A stretch of 64,000 bases of DNA from Pacificibacter marinus (GCF_018860665.1 NZ_JAHKPK010000022.1:62001-126000); one strand, 5' to 3'. Counted from the first letter of the stretch, positions 1-9,978 are shown. The notes: a model not told the origin generated them from the letters alone. Translations and numbers: made by a program.

Positions 1-175
1 GACCCACATCCAGCATCACCAGATCGTAATGTTGATCTTTGATTCGCTCCATGCCGGCCGCACCACTGTCGCCTTCGAAAACATCGAAATCTTCTGTCAT
101 CACCAACTGCTCGCTCAGCGCTTCGCGCAGATCGTCGTCATCGTCCACCAGCAGAATTTTTTTGAGAGTGGCCAT
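1..175 (-). CDS. Response regulator receiver domain protein (partial, runs off left edge)
   Basis: Only the first 58 residues are in the window. They show a receiver domain: a hydrophobic first strand followed by an acidic pocket (Asp11-Asp13) and a phosphoacceptor Asp56 in the LVMLD strand. The start at 175 is preceded by a strong AGGAGGG ribosome binding site. The output domain is outside the window, so it could be a CheY-like single-domain protein or an OmpR-type DNA-binding regulator. It is divergent from ribA. Confidence 0.85.
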   Translation of the reverse strand, partial: MATLKKILLVDDDDDLREALSEQLVMTEDFDVFEGDSGAAGMERIKDQHYDLVMLDVG

Positions 176-272
176 TTTGAATGCCCTCCTTTGTTTATCT
201 CTGCTCATGATGTGATGTGGCTTCACGCTTTCGGCAAGATTTACAACAGCGCCCTCACGCAACCGTGTCATT

Positions 273-312
273 TTCACGGGGTATGTTTCACATTCACGCG
301 ATATGTTTCACT
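273..312. repeat. Two tandem 20-bp direct repeats upstream of ribA
   Basis: Units 273-292 and 293-312 match at 17 of 20 positions; both contain TTCACG followed by TATGTTTCAC. They sit 50 to 90 bp before the ribA start codon, in the divergent region shared with the response regulator gene. The period of 20 bp is close to two helical turns, so a regulator could bind both copies on one DNA face. No known regulator is recognised from the sequence. Confidence 0.6.
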
Positions 313-362
313 TTCTGAAAAAGCTCACTACACATAGCGCAGTGATATTTATGGAAATTAAC

Positions 363-1451
363 ATGAGCCTAGCCCCTAGCCTGCCCGAACTGATCGCCCG
401 CGCCCGCGCTGATTTGCGTATGGGGGTGCCGATTGTGTTGCGCTCGGCCACAGGTATGTCTTTGGCGATTGCGGCAGAACATCTATCCAAAGACAGGCTA
501 GAAACATTTAAATCCATCGGGCCTGTTGTACTGGCCATCACCGCGCGCAGGGCCACGACGCTTAAAGCGCCTGCCTATGACGGTGATATCGCGCGGCTGG
601 AATTGCCCGCAGATGCCAAAACATCGTGGATCGAAGCCATAGCAAACCCTGCGGATGATTTGGCCTCGCCACTGAAAGGGCCCTTTGTCAGTGCGCGCGA
701 GGGCTGCGCCGAACGTCACCGCGCTGCAATCAAGCTGGCCAAATCTGCGCAACTGCTGCCCGCTGTCTTACTTGTGAACACTGATAACGCAATGACCCTT
801 GCGGCACAGAATGGTTTGACCGTGGTTCCCGCAGAGGAGGCCTCTCCTTATATGTCACTGCTCGCGCCGCTGCAGGATGTGGTGCACGCCCGCGTGCCAC
901 TTGCGGCCCATAACGCCGGACGGGTGCATGTGTTTCGCCCCGATGATGGTGGCACAGAGCATTTTGCCATCGAAATTGGCAAACCCGACAGGAATGCGCC
1001 TGTTCTGGCCCGCCTGCATTCGGCCTGCTTTACTGGCGATATATTTGGCTCGCTCAAATGCGATTGCGGCCCACAGCTGCATGCTGCTTTGACACATATG
1101 GGTGAAATGGGCAGCGGCGTGTTGTTATACCTTAACCAAGAAGGGCGCGGCATCGGCCACGCCAACAAAATGCGCGCCTATTCGTTACAAGACCAAGGCT
1201 TTGATACGGTAGAAGCCAATCACCGTCTTGGGTTTGAGGACGACGAACGTGATTTCCGTATCGGGGCGGCTATCTTGAAAGAAATGGGATTCAGCGCGGT
1301 CAATTTGATGACGAACAACCCCGCCAAGATCGCCCGTATGCAAGATCAGGGCATCGAGGTCGTGTCTCGCGTGCCGTTGGAAGTTGGCAAAAACAGTCAC
1401 AACAGCGCTTATCTTGCGACCAAGGCGGAAAAATCAGGACACTTACTATAA
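363..1451 (+). CDS. ribA: GTP cyclohydrolase II
   Basis: Catalyses the first committed step of riboflavin synthesis, opening GTP to 2,5-diamino-6-ribosylamino-4-pyrimidinone phosphate. The C-terminal half (about residues 185-350) has the family signature: zinc ligands Cys222, Cys233 and Cys235 in a CFTGD...CDCG context, then NQEGRGIG and a VEANHRLGF segment. The roughly 160-residue N-terminal part is not catalytic GCHII sequence, giving 362 residues against about 200 for the E. coli enzyme; such long RibA proteins are usual in Rhodobacteraceae as far as I recall. An upstream in-frame start at 303 lies inside the repeat region and is less likely. The stop codon overlaps the next start by one base (TAATG). 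Confidence 0.9.
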   Translation: MSLAPSLPELIARARADLRMGVPIVLRSATGMSLAIAAEHLSKDRLETFKSIGPVVLAITARRATTLKAPAYDGDIARLELPADAKTSWIEAIANPADDLASPLKGPFVSAREGCAERHRAAIKLAKSAQLLPAVLLVNTDNAMTLAAQNGLTVVPAEEASPYMSLLAPLQDVVHARVPLAAHNAGRVHVFRPDDGGTEHFAIEIGKPDRNAPVLARLHSACFTGDIFGSLKCDCGPQLHAALTHMGEMGSGVLLYLNQEGRGIGHANKMRAYSLQDQGFDTVEANHRLGFEDDERDFRIGAAILKEMGFSAVNLMTNNPAKIARMQDQGIEVVSRVPLEVGKNSHNSAYLATKAEKSGHLL

Positions 1452-1972
1452 TGCGCCCTGTAAATGCGCCGATCTCAGCCAAAGACATTGTCGTCACCAA
1501 ATGGGGTGCACGCTTTATGGGGCGGCGTTTTCCCTGCTCTTTCGGCAAAGGCGGCACCACATCTGACAAACGCGAGGGCGATGGAGCCTCTCCACGTGGT
1601 GTGCATGCGATGCCAGGCGTGCTGTATCGCGCCGATCGAACGCCCTCAATCACGGGACCGATCAATGCTGAGATGATTCTGCCTCGTGATCTGTGGTGCG
1701 ATGCGCCCGATCACCCTGATTATAATCTATTGGTCAAAGCACCTTTTGGATCCAGTCACGAAAAACTGCGCCGCGGGGACCGTCTATATGACCTTGTGGT
1801 GATCACCGATTGGAACCGGCCAGACGCCACAGCACATAAAGGCTCAGCCATTTTTATGCACCGCTGGCGCAGACCCCGTTATCCGACTGAGGGCTGCGTG
1901 GCTTTTCGTGCCGATCATTTACGTTGGATCGTGGAACACCTGACACCCAGCACCCGTCTTATAATACGCTAG
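1451..1972 (+). CDS. L,D-transpeptidase (YkuD) family protein
   Basis: A 173-residue protein with the YkuD signature: His137 in the segment IFMHRW and Cys149 in PTEGCVAF, the expected catalytic His and Cys, with Gly preceding the Cys. These enzymes form or edit 3-3 peptidoglycan crosslinks or attach proteins to murein. No signal peptide is visible, which is odd for an enzyme acting in the periplasm; short forms like this are common in alphaproteobacteria but their role is unclear. Its start overlaps the ribA stop by one base, so the two genes are translationally coupled. Confidence 0.8.
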   Translation: MRPVNAPISAKDIVVTKWGARFMGRRFPCSFGKGGTTSDKREGDGASPRGVHAMPGVLYRADRTPSITGPINAEMILPRDLWCDAPDHPDYNLLVKAPFGSSHEKLRRGDRLYDLVVITDWNRPDATAHKGSAIFMHRWRRPRYPTEGCVAFRADHLRWIVEHLTPSTRLIIR

Positions 1973-1990
1973 ACTTATGGCCTAGCTGAT

Positions 1991-2668
1991 TTACGTGCCT
2001 TCGTGCGTCCGCTCGCCAAAGATCGCAGACCCAACACGTACATATGTCGCGCCATGTGCGATGGCCTGCTCGAAATCACCCGACATGCCCATCGATAGAC
2101 CGCCCAAGCCATTGCGTTTGGCGATATCGGCCAATAGCGCGAAATGCGCGGACGGGTCTTGATCAGAGGGCGGGATACACATCAGCCCCTCAATCGGCAG
2201 GCCCAATTCTTTACACATCTCTATAAAGGCGTCGGCCTCGTCGGGCAAAACGCCCGCTTTTTGCGGCTCTGCCCCAGTGTTGACCTGTATATAAAGACGC
2301 GGGCAAGATCCTGTCTCGTCTTTGATACGCGCAATTGTCTGCGCGATCTTAGGACGGTCCACTGTATGGATGACATCGAACAGACCCATCGCTTGTCGCA
2401 CCTTGTTCGATTGCATCGGTCCGATCAAATGCAACTCGACGCCCGCGTAGACTTCTTTGAACGCAGGCCACTTTCCAGCCGCCTCTTGAACGCGATTTTC
2501 GCCAAAGACTCGCTGCCCTTGCTGCAAAACCTGTTCGACTCGCGCATTCGGCTGAACCTTTGAAACTGCGATAAGCTGTGCCGTTTTGGGGTCTCTGCCC
2601 ACGCGAAGGGCCTCTTTTTCGACTCTATTTTGAATATCGCTCAGCCCCATGACGGCCTCCAAACCCAA
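1991..2668 (-). CDS. YggS family PLP homeostasis protein
   Basis: A 225-residue alanine-racemase-like single TIM barrel that binds pyridoxal phosphate and is thought to buffer PLP levels without catalysing a reaction. The PLP lysine is Lys37 in the AVSK motif; FGENRVQE, HLIGPMQSNK, VNTGAE and SMGMSGDFEQAI segments follow in family order, and the protein ends with VRVGSAIFGER. An internal Met at 2650 gives a closer match to typical N-termini and may be the true start. It is convergent with the preceding transpeptidase gene. Confidence 0.9.
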   Translation of the reverse strand: MGLEAVMGLSDIQNRVEKEALRVGRDPKTAQLIAVSKVQPNARVEQVLQQGQRVFGENRVQEAAGKWPAFKEVYAGVELHLIGPMQSNKVRQAMGLFDVIHTVDRPKIAQTIARIKDETGSCPRLYIQVNTGAEPQKAGVLPDEADAFIEMCKELGLPIEGLMCIPPSDQDPSAHFALLADIAKRNGLGGLSMGMSGDFEQAIAHGATYVRVGSAIFGERTHEGT

Positions 2669-2867
2669 TAAAACTTGATCATTAAGGGATGTTTAGGCCA
2701 GTGCAGGCTGGTGATGCAACCGGTGTGTGACCAAGTTGCATCATTTATTGCCAGAGCGCATCACACCGTCTCAGTTCACTTGACCCAAAGCCAGATAAGC
2801 CGCAAATGTCTCGTCATGTGCTGGACGACCTAGCATGAACAAATTTTTCAAATCCACGAGGGTAACA

Positions 2868-3944
2868 ATGAAAAAGATTCTTCTCTCCTCAGCTGCCATC
2901 GTCGCCTTCGCTGGCGCCGCATCAGCTGACGTTTCATTCTCCGGTTCAGCGACATTGGGCTACAACGACGATCACACTGACGGCGTTTACGCTGACGTTG
3001 ATCTCGACGTAACTATGTCACAAGAGTTGAACAACGGTTGGACAGCGACTGTAACTTACGGTTTTGAACTCGAAGAGTTCAGCTCAAACAACGACGATGA
3101 CTTCACTTCAGACGACAATCTCACTTTGTCTTTGTCTAACGGCACATACGCTTTGACATTCGGCGATACAGAGTACGCAGCTGCTGAATACTTCTCTGGC
3201 GTTTCTGAAATGGACGAAGACAACTTCTCCGCAGTTGACGGCGAAGACGTTCTTAAAGTTTCCGGTATGTTCGGCGGCATCGAAGGCGCAATCTCTACTG
3301 GCGTAGACACAGACACTGGCGAAACATTCCAGACTTCTGTCGGTGTTAAAGGCGAATTCGGCAACGTAAGCTTCTCTGCTGCATACCAAGAAGCAGTTAC
3401 AGCGGCTGAGTCTTCTGCAGACGCGATCGCTAACGGCGACTACACATACGAAGAGATCTTTGCTCTTGCTGTTGGTACATCATTCGCTGGTGCTGACGTA
3501 ACTGTTGCATACGCTGACTCAGAAGGTGAATCTTCAACAGGTATCGAAGTTTCATACCCAGTTGGCGACATCACTCTTGGCGCATTCTACGTGTCTGAAA
3601 CAGCTCTCGACGACAACTACGGTGTGTCCGTTGCATACGCTGCGAACGCAATCGAAGCAAAAGCTTACTACAAATCACTCAACGGTTCTGACGAGTACGG
3701 CCTCGGCGGTTCATACACAATGGACGAGCTGGTACTTACAGTTGGTTACGTTGACGGTGACAGCCTCACAGACGACGATTTCGGCGCTTACTTCATCGCT
3801 GAATACGACCTCGGTGGCGGCGCATCTGTTCTTGCTTCCTACGCTGACCAAACAAACGTTGGCGGCGGTGACGACATCGACACAGTTGTTGGCGGCTACG
3901 AGCTTCTCGACGGTACAACAGTTGCACTTTCTTTGAGCTTCTAA
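2868..3944 (+). CDS. Outer membrane porin
   Basis: A 358-residue protein with a signal peptide cleaved after Ala-Ser-Ala (about residue 20), followed by alternating amphipathic strands rich in Asp, Gly, Tyr and Ser, ending in the aromatic-rich strand VALSLSF with a C-terminal Phe typical of outer membrane barrels. The start at 2868 follows a GAGGG site; an in-frame ATG at 2835 would spoil the signal peptide. Codon choice is restricted (for example TTC, GAC and GTT preferred), unlike its neighbours, which suggests very high expression. A strong terminator follows. Function is general diffusion of small hydrophilic solutes. Confidence 0.9.
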   Translation: MKKILLSSAAIVAFAGAASADVSFSGSATLGYNDDHTDGVYADVDLDVTMSQELNNGWTATVTYGFELEEFSSNNDDDFTSDDNLTLSLSNGTYALTFGDTEYAAAEYFSGVSEMDEDNFSAVDGEDVLKVSGMFGGIEGAISTGVDTDTGETFQTSVGVKGEFGNVSFSAAYQEAVTAAESSADAIANGDYTYEEIFALAVGTSFAGADVTVAYADSEGESSTGIEVSYPVGDITLGAFYVSETALDDNYGVSVAYAANAIEAKAYYKSLNGSDEYGLGGSYTMDELVLTVGYVDGDSLTDDDFGAYFIAEYDLGGGASVLASYADQTNVGGGDDIDTVVGGYELLDGTTVALSLSF

Positions 3945-3967
3945 GTCACTAAGACTTTAGACTTTCT

Positions 3968-3999
3968 AGGGCCGCTCCTTCGGGGGCGGCCCTTTTCGT
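3968..3999 (+). terminator. Intrinsic terminator of the porin gene
   Basis: An 8-bp perfect stem (3968-3975 with 3986-3993) is extended by further pairs to a UUCG tetraloop closed by C-G at 3979-3982, and is followed by a run of T residues. It is one of the strongest terminators in the window, matching the inferred high expression of the porin. Confidence 0.92.
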
Positions 4000-4104
4000 T
4001 GTGCAGGTCTTTGCTTTGCACGCGCCTCGGCGCTGCCAAAGGTCTTGTTCATCCTGACATTGGGCGATACGGTTGCCGCGATTGATCGTTAGGGAAACCA
4101 CAGT

Positions 4105-4668
4105 ATGCTCCGCTTGAAAACCACCGCTCTGCTCGGCCTAGCAGCCGCTTTCACTTTGACCGGCTGCGGCAATGGCAGTCTTGGATCTGTTGGCAATAGC
4201 GTCGGGTCGATCGGATCAGGATCTTTGTCAGGCGGCGGGCGCACGACCCAAGTCGCGGGCGAAACCGTGGACACCCGCAAAACGGGCCAAGCTGTTGAGT
4301 TGGCCACTGGCGAAGTGATCGTGATCGAACAAGCCAATCGTCGCAAAGTTCTTGGTGGTGGACGTGGTTCACTGGAAGCTGGCGCGCAAGTCAACAAATA
4401 CATCTGGAACGCAGCCCTTGATGTGCTGTCCTTTCTGCCTGTGCAATCGGCTGATCCGTTCACTGGTGTGATCATCACCGGATACGGCACGCCCCCCGGC
4501 GGCGGACGCAGCTATCGCGCAGTGATTCACGTCACCGATCCCGCGCTTGATGCACGCACTTTGAACCTGTCCCTTTATACCCGCGGCGGCGCTGTGACCA
4601 ACGACACTGTTCACGCTGTCGAAGACGCAATTTTAACTCGCGCGCGCCAGTTGCGCAGCGGTAAGTAA
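4105..4668 (+). CDS. DUF3576 lipoprotein
   Basis: A 187-residue lipoprotein: the N-terminal hydrophobic segment ends in a lipobox with Cys21 (LTLTGC), followed by a Gly/Ser-rich linker to about residue 45 and then a compact domain with the RRKVLGGGRGSLEAGAQVNKY and WNAALDVLSFLP segments that I associate with DUF3576. Function is unknown. It lies directly upstream of leuS with its own terminator between them, an arrangement seen in related alphaproteobacteria. Confidence 0.8.
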   Translation: MLRLKTTALLGLAAAFTLTGCGNGSLGSVGNSVGSIGSGSLSGGGRTTQVAGETVDTRKTGQAVELATGEVIVIEQANRRKVLGGGRGSLEAGAQVNKYIWNAALDVLSFLPVQSADPFTGVIITGYGTPPGGGRSYRAVIHVTDPALDARTLNLSLYTRGGAVTNDTVHAVEDAILTRARQLRSGK

Positions 4669-4705
4669 CGCAAGCGCCACCGCGTTAAAACCATACCTTA
4701 AGATC

Positions 4706-4733
4706 ACGCCGAGCCGACGTGCTCGGCGTTTTG
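4706..4733 (+). terminator. Intrinsic terminator between the DUF3576 gene and leuS
   Basis: A 9-bp perfect stem (4706-4714 with 4721-4729) with a six-base loop is followed by four T residues. It places the end of the lipoprotein transcript and argues against a leuS start upstream of it. Confidence 0.85.
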
Positions 4734-4757
4734 ATGAAGACCCGAAGGATACGACAC

Positions 4758-7319
4758 ATGACCAGCTACACTCCTGCCGACCTTGAACCCAAATGGCAGA
4801 AAGCTTGGAACGAAGGCGAGGTCTTTCTTGCCAAACGTGATGAAAGCAAGCCCAAATATTACGTGCTTGAGATGTTCCCCTATCCTTCGGGCCGTATCCA
4901 CATCGGACACGTACGCAACTACACCATGGGCGATGTTGTGGCGCGGTATAAATCTTCAACTGGCCATAACGTCTTGCACCCTATGGGCTTTGACGCCTTT
5001 GGCATGCCCGCCGAAAATGCTGCGATGGCCTCTGGCGGACACCCGAAAACATGGACCTACGCCAATATCGACACCATGGTCGATCAAATGAAACCGCTCG
5101 GCCTGTCGATAGATTGGACGCGGATGTTTGCGACCTGTGATCCTGAATATTACGGTCAGCAGCAGTCTATGTTTATCGATATGCTCGACAAAGGCTTGGT
5201 GTACCGCAAAAACGCTGTGGTCAATTGGGATCCCATCGACATGACTGTGCTTGCCAACGAGCAGGTCGAAGATGGCCGCGGCTGGCGTTCTGGCGCTTTG
5301 GTGGAACGTCGCGAGTTAACGCAGTGGTTCTTTAAAATTTCCGACTATTCCGAAGACCTTTTGGAATCGATCGACCATTTGGACAATTGGCCCGACAAGG
5401 TCAAAACCATGCAAAAAAACTGGATTGGCAAATCTCGCGGATTGCAGTTTTCGTTCTCGTTGATCGACGGCCCTGCCAATCAAGATCGGATCGAGGTTTA
5501 CACCACACGTCCTGACACATTGAACGGCGCGTCTTTTGTTGGCATTTCTGCGGATCACCCGCTGGCCAAAGCGCTTGCTGACGAGAATCCCGAAATCGCG
5601 GCCTTCTGCGAAGAGTGCCGCAAAGGTGGCACCACGGCAGAAGCGATTGAAAAGGCTGAAAAGCTGGGATTGAACACTGGTCTGAAAGTGCGTCATCCTT
5701 TTGATACCGCTTGGGAATTACCAGTTTACATCGCCAATTTTATCTTGATGGATTACGGCACAGGCGCTGTCTTTGGTTGCCCTGCGCATGATCAGCGCGA
5801 CTTCGAATTCGCCACCAAATACGACCTGCCGATCGCACCTGTTTTTGAACCGATTGAGGGCGAGGCCAAAGCGAATGAGGCCTATGTGCCGCTCAAATCC
5901 GAAAAGGTTCGCTTTATCCGTGGCTTTAGCGGTGAAGAGGTTCAAACTGGCGACGAGGCTGTCGAGGCCGCTGTTGATTTTTGCGAATCAAACGGCGTTG
6001 GCACAGGCGTGACCAAATATCGCCTGCGCGATTGGGGCTTGTCGCGCCAACGCTACTGGGGCTGCCCGATCCCTGTTGTCCATTGTGATGCCTGTGGTGT
6101 TGTGCCCGAGAAAAAAGAAAACCTGCCGATTGAGCTGCCTGATGATGTGAGCTTTGACATCCCAGGCAACCCGCTGGATCGTCACCCGACATGGCGCAAC
6201 TGCGCTTGCCCAAATTGCGGCAAAGATGCGCTGCGCGAAACCGACACGATGGACACATTCGTCGACAGCTCTTGGTATTACGCACGCTTTACTGCGCCTC
6301 AGGCCACGACACCCACAATCGCGGAAGACGCCGATTACTGGATGAATGTCGATCAATACATCGGCGGCATCGAACACGCGATTTTGCATCTGCTCTATTC
6401 GCGGTTCTTTGCCCGCGCGATGAATGAAACAGGCCACCTGCCAGACAGCGCCCGCGAGCCGTTCAACGCATTGTTCACCCAAGGCATGGTCACCCATGCG
6501 ATCTATCAAAACGCAGAGCGCACTGATGAGCATGGCCGCGCGATTTTCCACTACCCAGAGGAAGTGGAAGAACGCGATGGCGAGACTGTTGTGGCAGCCA
6601 CAGGCGAAAAAATCACCGTGATTCCATCAGCTAAGATGTCGAAATCCAAGAACAATGTCGTCGATCCAGTTGAGATCATCAAACAATACGGCGCAGACAC
6701 GGCCCGTTGGTTTGTGCTGTCCGACAGCCCGCCCGAACGCGATGTGGAATGGACCGCCTCTGGAGCGGAAGCCTCTGCCAAGCACCTCACCCGTGTGCAC
6801 CGCTTGGCAGCTGAGCTTGGCGATCAACCTGAGCAAGGCACAGGCGACGAAGATCTGATTCGCACCGCACATAAAGCCATCGTCGAGGTGACTTTGGGCG
6901 TCGACAGTTTTGGGTTTAACGCGTCTATCGCCAAGCTGTATGGTTTCACCAATTTCATCGCCAAATCCAAAGCAGGTCGCGAGGCGAAACGCTTTGCGCT
7001 GAAAACATTGGCGCAATTGATGTCGCCAATGACGCCGCATTTGGCCGAGGAAATGTGGTCGCTTTTGGGGGGCGAAGGCCTGATCGTACACGCCCCTTGG
7101 CCCGTCGCGGATGAGGCCATGTTGGTGGAAGATTCCGTTACCATGCCAATCCAGATCAACGGCAAACGCCGCGCTGAAATCACAGTGCCCAAAGACATGT
7201 CGAAAGAAGCGGTTGAAAAGCTTGTCCTAAAGACCGACGTTGTTGTGCGGGCGCTCGATGGTGGGCAACCGAAAAAACTCATCGTGGTGCCAGGGCGTAT
7301 CGTCAATGTTGTTGTTTAA
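4758..7319 (+). CDS. leuS: Leucyl-tRNA synthetase
   Basis: Charges tRNA-Leu with leucine in the cytoplasm. The 853-residue protein has the class I signatures: HIGH at residues 48-51 within [15 protein letters not shown], and KMSKS at about 626-630, with the CP1 editing domain between ([15 protein letters not shown] segment) and a zinc-finger-like CPNC. The start at 4758 follows a GAAGGA site; an in-frame ATG at 4719 lies inside the preceding terminator hairpin and is rejected. It heads the leuS-lptE-holA operon; lptE starts within its last codons. Confidence 0.97.
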   Translation: MTSYTPADLEPKWQKAWNEGEVFLAKRDESKPKYYVLEMFPYPSGRIHIGHVRNYTMGDVVARYKSSTGHNVLHPMGFDAFGMPAENAAMASGGHPKTWTYANIDTMVDQMKPLGLSIDWTRMFATCDPEYYGQQQSMFIDMLDKGLVYRKNAVVNWDPIDMTVLANEQVEDGRGWRSGALVERRELTQWFFKISDYSEDLLESIDHLDNWPDKVKTMQKNWIGKSRGLQFSFSLIDGPANQDRIEVYTTRPDTLNGASFVGISADHPLAKALADENPEIAAFCEECRKGGTTAEAIEKAEKLGLNTGLKVRHPFDTAWELPVYIANFILMDYGTGAVFGCPAHDQRDFEFATKYDLPIAPVFEPIEGEAKANEAYVPLKSEKVRFIRGFSGEEVQTGDEAVEAAVDFCESNGVGTGVTKYRLRDWGLSRQRYWGCPIPVVHCDACGVVPEKKENLPIELPDDVSFDIPGNPLDRHPTWRNCACPNCGKDALRETDTMDTFVDSSWYYARFTAPQATTPTIAEDADYWMNVDQYIGGIEHAILHLLYSRFFARAMNETGHLPDSAREPFNALFTQGMVTHAIYQNAERTDEHGRAIFHYPEEVEERDGETVVAATGEKITVIPSAKMSKSKNNVVDPVEIIKQYGADTARWFVLSDSPPERDVEWTASGAEASAKHLTRVHRLAAELGDQPEQGTGDEDLIRTAHKAIVEVTLGVDSFGFNASIAKLYGFTNFIAKSKAGREAKRFALKTLAQLMSPMTPHLAEEMWSLLGGEGLIVHAPWPVADEAMLVEDSVTMPIQINGKRRAEITVPKDMSKEAVEKLVLKTDVVVRALDGGQPKKLIVVPGRIVNVVV

Positions 7320-7791
7320 TCGCAGAACCTTTTTGCTTTCTGCCGTGGCCCTCGCGGGCTGCGGTTTTCAACCTGCTTATGGCCCAAATGGCACGGCTTC
7401 AAAACTACGCGGCAAGATTCGTGTCGAATCTTCAGACACGCGCGAAGGCTTTACGCTGGCACATGAGCTCGAAAGCATTTTTGCGCAGGCCACCGATGAA
7501 CAATATCTTTTGACCTTCTCAATCGACACAGACGAAGACGGACTTGGCATCACAACAGACCAAGAGATCACGCGTTATCACGTCACAGGCTCTGCCAAGT
7601 ACACATTGGTACGCACCAGCGACGGACAAACTGCTGCCTCTGGTGAGGTCCGCAGCTTTACCGCCTATTCTGCAACAGGATCAACGGTGTCATCTGTCTC
7701 CGCAACACGCGATGCCTATGACCGCTTGATGTCGATTTTGGCCGATCAAATCGCAGCACAAATTCATGCAAAAATGGCAGCAACAGCATGA
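7306..7791 (+). CDS. lptE: LPS assembly lipoprotein LptE
   Basis: A 161-residue lipoprotein that works as the plug partner of LptD in the outer membrane LPS translocon. It has a short basic N-terminus and a lipobox ending at Cys (VALAGC), followed immediately by GFQPAYGP, the hallmark LptE N-terminus. The start overlaps the leuS stop by 14 bp and the stop overlaps the holA start by 4 bp, so the three genes are coupled. Position between leuS and holA matches the conserved proteobacterial order. Confidence 0.9.
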   Translation: MLLFNRRTFLLSAVALAGCGFQPAYGPNGTASKLRGKIRVESSDTREGFTLAHELESIFAQATDEQYLLTFSIDTDEDGLGITTDQEITRYHVTGSAKYTLVRTSDGQTAASGEVRSFTAYSATGSTVSSVSATRDAYDRLMSILADQIAAQIHAKMAATA

Positions 7792-8813
7792 AACTGTCCC
7801 CTCGCGAATCTGTTGGATATTTCGCGAAACCAGACCCTAACAAGGCTGGAGTATTATTTTTTGGCGCTGACGCCATGCGTATTGCGCTCAAACGCCAAGA
7901 CCTCATCAATGCATTGATCGGCCCGCAAGGCGAAGAAGAAATGCGCCTAACACGCATGTCAGCGGGCGAGCTGCGCAAAGACAAATCCATGCTCGCGGAC
8001 GCGATCAAAGCTCAAGGATTTTTCCCAGGTCCACGCGTGGCCTTTGTTGAGGATGTCACCGAACAGCTGGCCCCTGTGATCATCGAAGCGATGGCCGATT
8101 GGCAAAACGGTGATGCGCAGGTGGTGATCACAGCGGGCAATCTCAAAGCGACGTCCAAGCTGCGCAAGTTTTTCGAATCGCACCCCAATGCTTTTGCCGC
8201 CGCGATCTATGCCGATCCGCCATCCCGCGCCGAAATCGAAGAGACTTTGAAAAAGTCAGGCATCGGTACAATTTCCCCCGATGCGATGACCGATATCGAA
8301 GTGCTGTCGCGCAGCTTGGATCCCGGTGATTTTCGTCAAACGTTGGAAAAGCTCGCACTATATAAAATCGGCGATGCGACGGCTGTGACCTCTGACGATA
8401 TCATCAACTGCGCCCCTGCCACATCGGAGGCCGATGTTGACGATGTGCTTAATATCGTTGCCGAAGGGCGCACAGTTGAACTGGGCCCAATCATGCGCAA
8501 AATCGAAGGCCAAGGCATCGATCCTGTCGCCATCTCGATTTTTGCCATGCGCCATTTTCGTGCCCTGCACGCGGCAGCGTCTGATCCGGGTGGCGCGTCT
8601 GCAGGTATCGCGCGCGCGCGTCCACCGATTTTCGGACCGCGTCGTGACAAGATGACCCGTCAGGCAAGCAGTTGGGGCATGTATAAATTGGAAGTGGCCC
8701 TTGGGGTGCTGACCGATACAGATTTGACGCTGCGATCTGCGTCCAAAGCCCCCAATATGGCCGTGATGGAACGCGCGCTTATTCGCCTTGCGATGCTCGC
8801 ACAACGTCGCTAG
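7788..8813 (+). CDS. holA: DNA polymerase III delta subunit
   Basis: The 341-residue delta subunit of the clamp loader, which opens the beta clamp. The N-terminal domain carries the loader fold with YFAKPDPNKAGVLFFGADAMRI and later GPRVAFVEDV; the middle has the ALxxLDPGDFRQTLEKLALY segment and the C-terminal helices FAMRHFRALHAAA and WGMYKLEVALG. It overlaps lptE by 4 bp. Its 3' end overlaps the oppositely oriented flavoprotein gene by 35 bp. Confidence 0.9.
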   Translation: MKLSPRESVGYFAKPDPNKAGVLFFGADAMRIALKRQDLINALIGPQGEEEMRLTRMSAGELRKDKSMLADAIKAQGFFPGPRVAFVEDVTEQLAPVIIEAMADWQNGDAQVVITAGNLKATSKLRKFFESHPNAFAAAIYADPPSRAEIEETLKKSGIGTISPDAMTDIEVLSRSLDPGDFRQTLEKLALYKIGDATAVTSDDIINCAPATSEADVDDVLNIVAEGRTVELGPIMRKIEGQGIDPVAISIFAMRHFRALHAAASDPGGASAGIARARPPIFGPRRDKMTRQASSWGMYKLEVALGVLTDTDLTLRSASKAPNMAVMERALIRLAMLAQRR

Positions 8814-9978
8814 CAGCCTGCCCTGCAAGCTTGCCCGTGGCCAAACAAGCCGTTAGCAAATAGCCCCCCGTGGGCGCTTCCCAATCCAGCATTTCTCCGC
8901 AAGCAAATACGCCCTGCATATAGGCAAGCTCAAGTGTTTCACTGAGGCCATCAAACCGCAAACCGCCCGCCGTGGAAATGGCTTCATCCATCGGACGCAA
9001 CGTTGCGGCTGCAATCTTCAAACCTTTCAATACCGGTGCAAGATCGCTAGGCAGTGGGCGGGAAAATTCCATTACGAGCGCTATTTTTTCTGGCGTCAGA
9101 CGCAAGGATTTTCGCAAGAAATTCGCCACCGTTTCTTTTGATTTACGCCGATTTAGGGTCGATGTCACAATATCCAAAGGCATGTCGGGCAGCAGATCAA
9201 TATACAATTTATGTCCGTCGCGCACACCACGGGACACAGAATAGATCCCCCCGCCTTCCAGCCCGCGTTTAGAAATGACAAATTCACCACGTGATCGATA
9301 CGGCCCACAACACAAAGACACGCCTTTGACCGCGCGACCAAAATGCCGCGCCATATGCGGACTCCATGAGAAGGATAGCGCAGAATTCGCCGGCTTAAAC
9401 GGTGCGATCTGCGCAGGAAGCATGGACTCGGCCCATGCGCCATTCGAGCCTAATCTGGCCCAACTTGCCCCCCCCATAGCGAGCACTGTTGCTTTAGCTT
9501 GAATGCGACGTTCACCGTCAGGTGTCTCAAAAACCGCAGTCTTTTGATCAAACCCAATCAAACGCCACTGACGGCGCAGCCCCACACCGTAGCCATCAAG
9601 CCGTGCAAGCCATGCGCGCAACAACGGCGAGGCCTTCATCGTTTTGGGAAACACCCGCCCCGTTGATCCTATGAAAACAGATTGTCCAAGGGATTCTGCC
9701 CATGCTGAAACCTCAGTTGGACCAAAGGCATCCAACGCCATTTTCAAAGCAGGTGGACAAGGTGAAAATTGACTTAGGAAAACACCCATATCTTCGCTTT
9801 TCGTCAGATTTAGTCCCGACTTTCCAGCCATCAAAAACTTACGCGCGGGGGACGGCATGGCATCGACGATGATAACCTGAACGCCAGCCCGCCCCAGTTC
9901 TTCAGCGGCCATAAGCCCTGCCGGTCCAGCCCCGATGACAAGTGCTTCTACCGTCTCGATAGGTAGATTTTGGGTCAT
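8779..9978 (-). CDS. HI0933-type NAD(P)/FAD-dependent oxidoreductase (TIGR03862-like)
   Basis: A 399-residue flavoprotein with an N-terminal FAD-binding Rossmann motif (VIGAGPAGLMAAEELG), the SGLNLTKSED segment characteristic of the HI0933/YhiN group, a VLAMGGASWARLGSNGAW motif, and a C-terminal FACGEMLDWEAPTGGYLLTACLATG, the second FAD contact. Substrate unknown. The start overlaps the stop of the short enoyl-CoA hydratase remnant upstream by ATGA-type overlap, and the 3' end overlaps holA on the other strand. Confidence 0.88.
   Translation of the reverse strand: MTQNLPIETVEALVIGAGPAGLMAAEELGRAGVQVIIVDAMPSPARKFLMAGKSGLNLTKSEDMGVFLSQFSPCPPALKMALDAFGPTEVSAWAESLGQSVFIGSTGRVFPKTMKASPLLRAWLARLDGYGVGLRRQWRLIGFDQKTAVFETPDGERRIQAKATVLAMGGASWARLGSNGAWAESMLPAQIAPFKPANSALSFSWSPHMARHFGRAVKGVSLCCGPYRSRGEFVISKRGLEGGGIYSVSRGVRDGHKLYIDLLPDMPLDIVTSTLNRRKSKETVANFLRKSLRLTPEKIALVMEFSRPLPSDLAPVLKGLKIAAATLRPMDEAISTAGGLRFDGLSETLELAYMQGVFACGEMLDWEAPTGGYLLTACLATGKLAGQAASDVVRASQGE

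Noticed and set aside
273-312. A CRISPR array start
   Set aside because: The two repeat units are directly adjacent with no spacers, only 20 bp long, and no cas gene is nearby. No CRISPR array was seen elsewhere in the window.
3505-3936. Open frames of up to 143 codons overlapping the porin gene
   Set aside because: They are Thr/Leu/His-rich shadows of the biased porin codons, with no ribosome site.
4719-4757. Upstream in-frame start for leuS
   Set aside because: It lies inside the terminator hairpin of the preceding gene and has no ribosome site; ATG 4758 has GAAGGA at good spacing.
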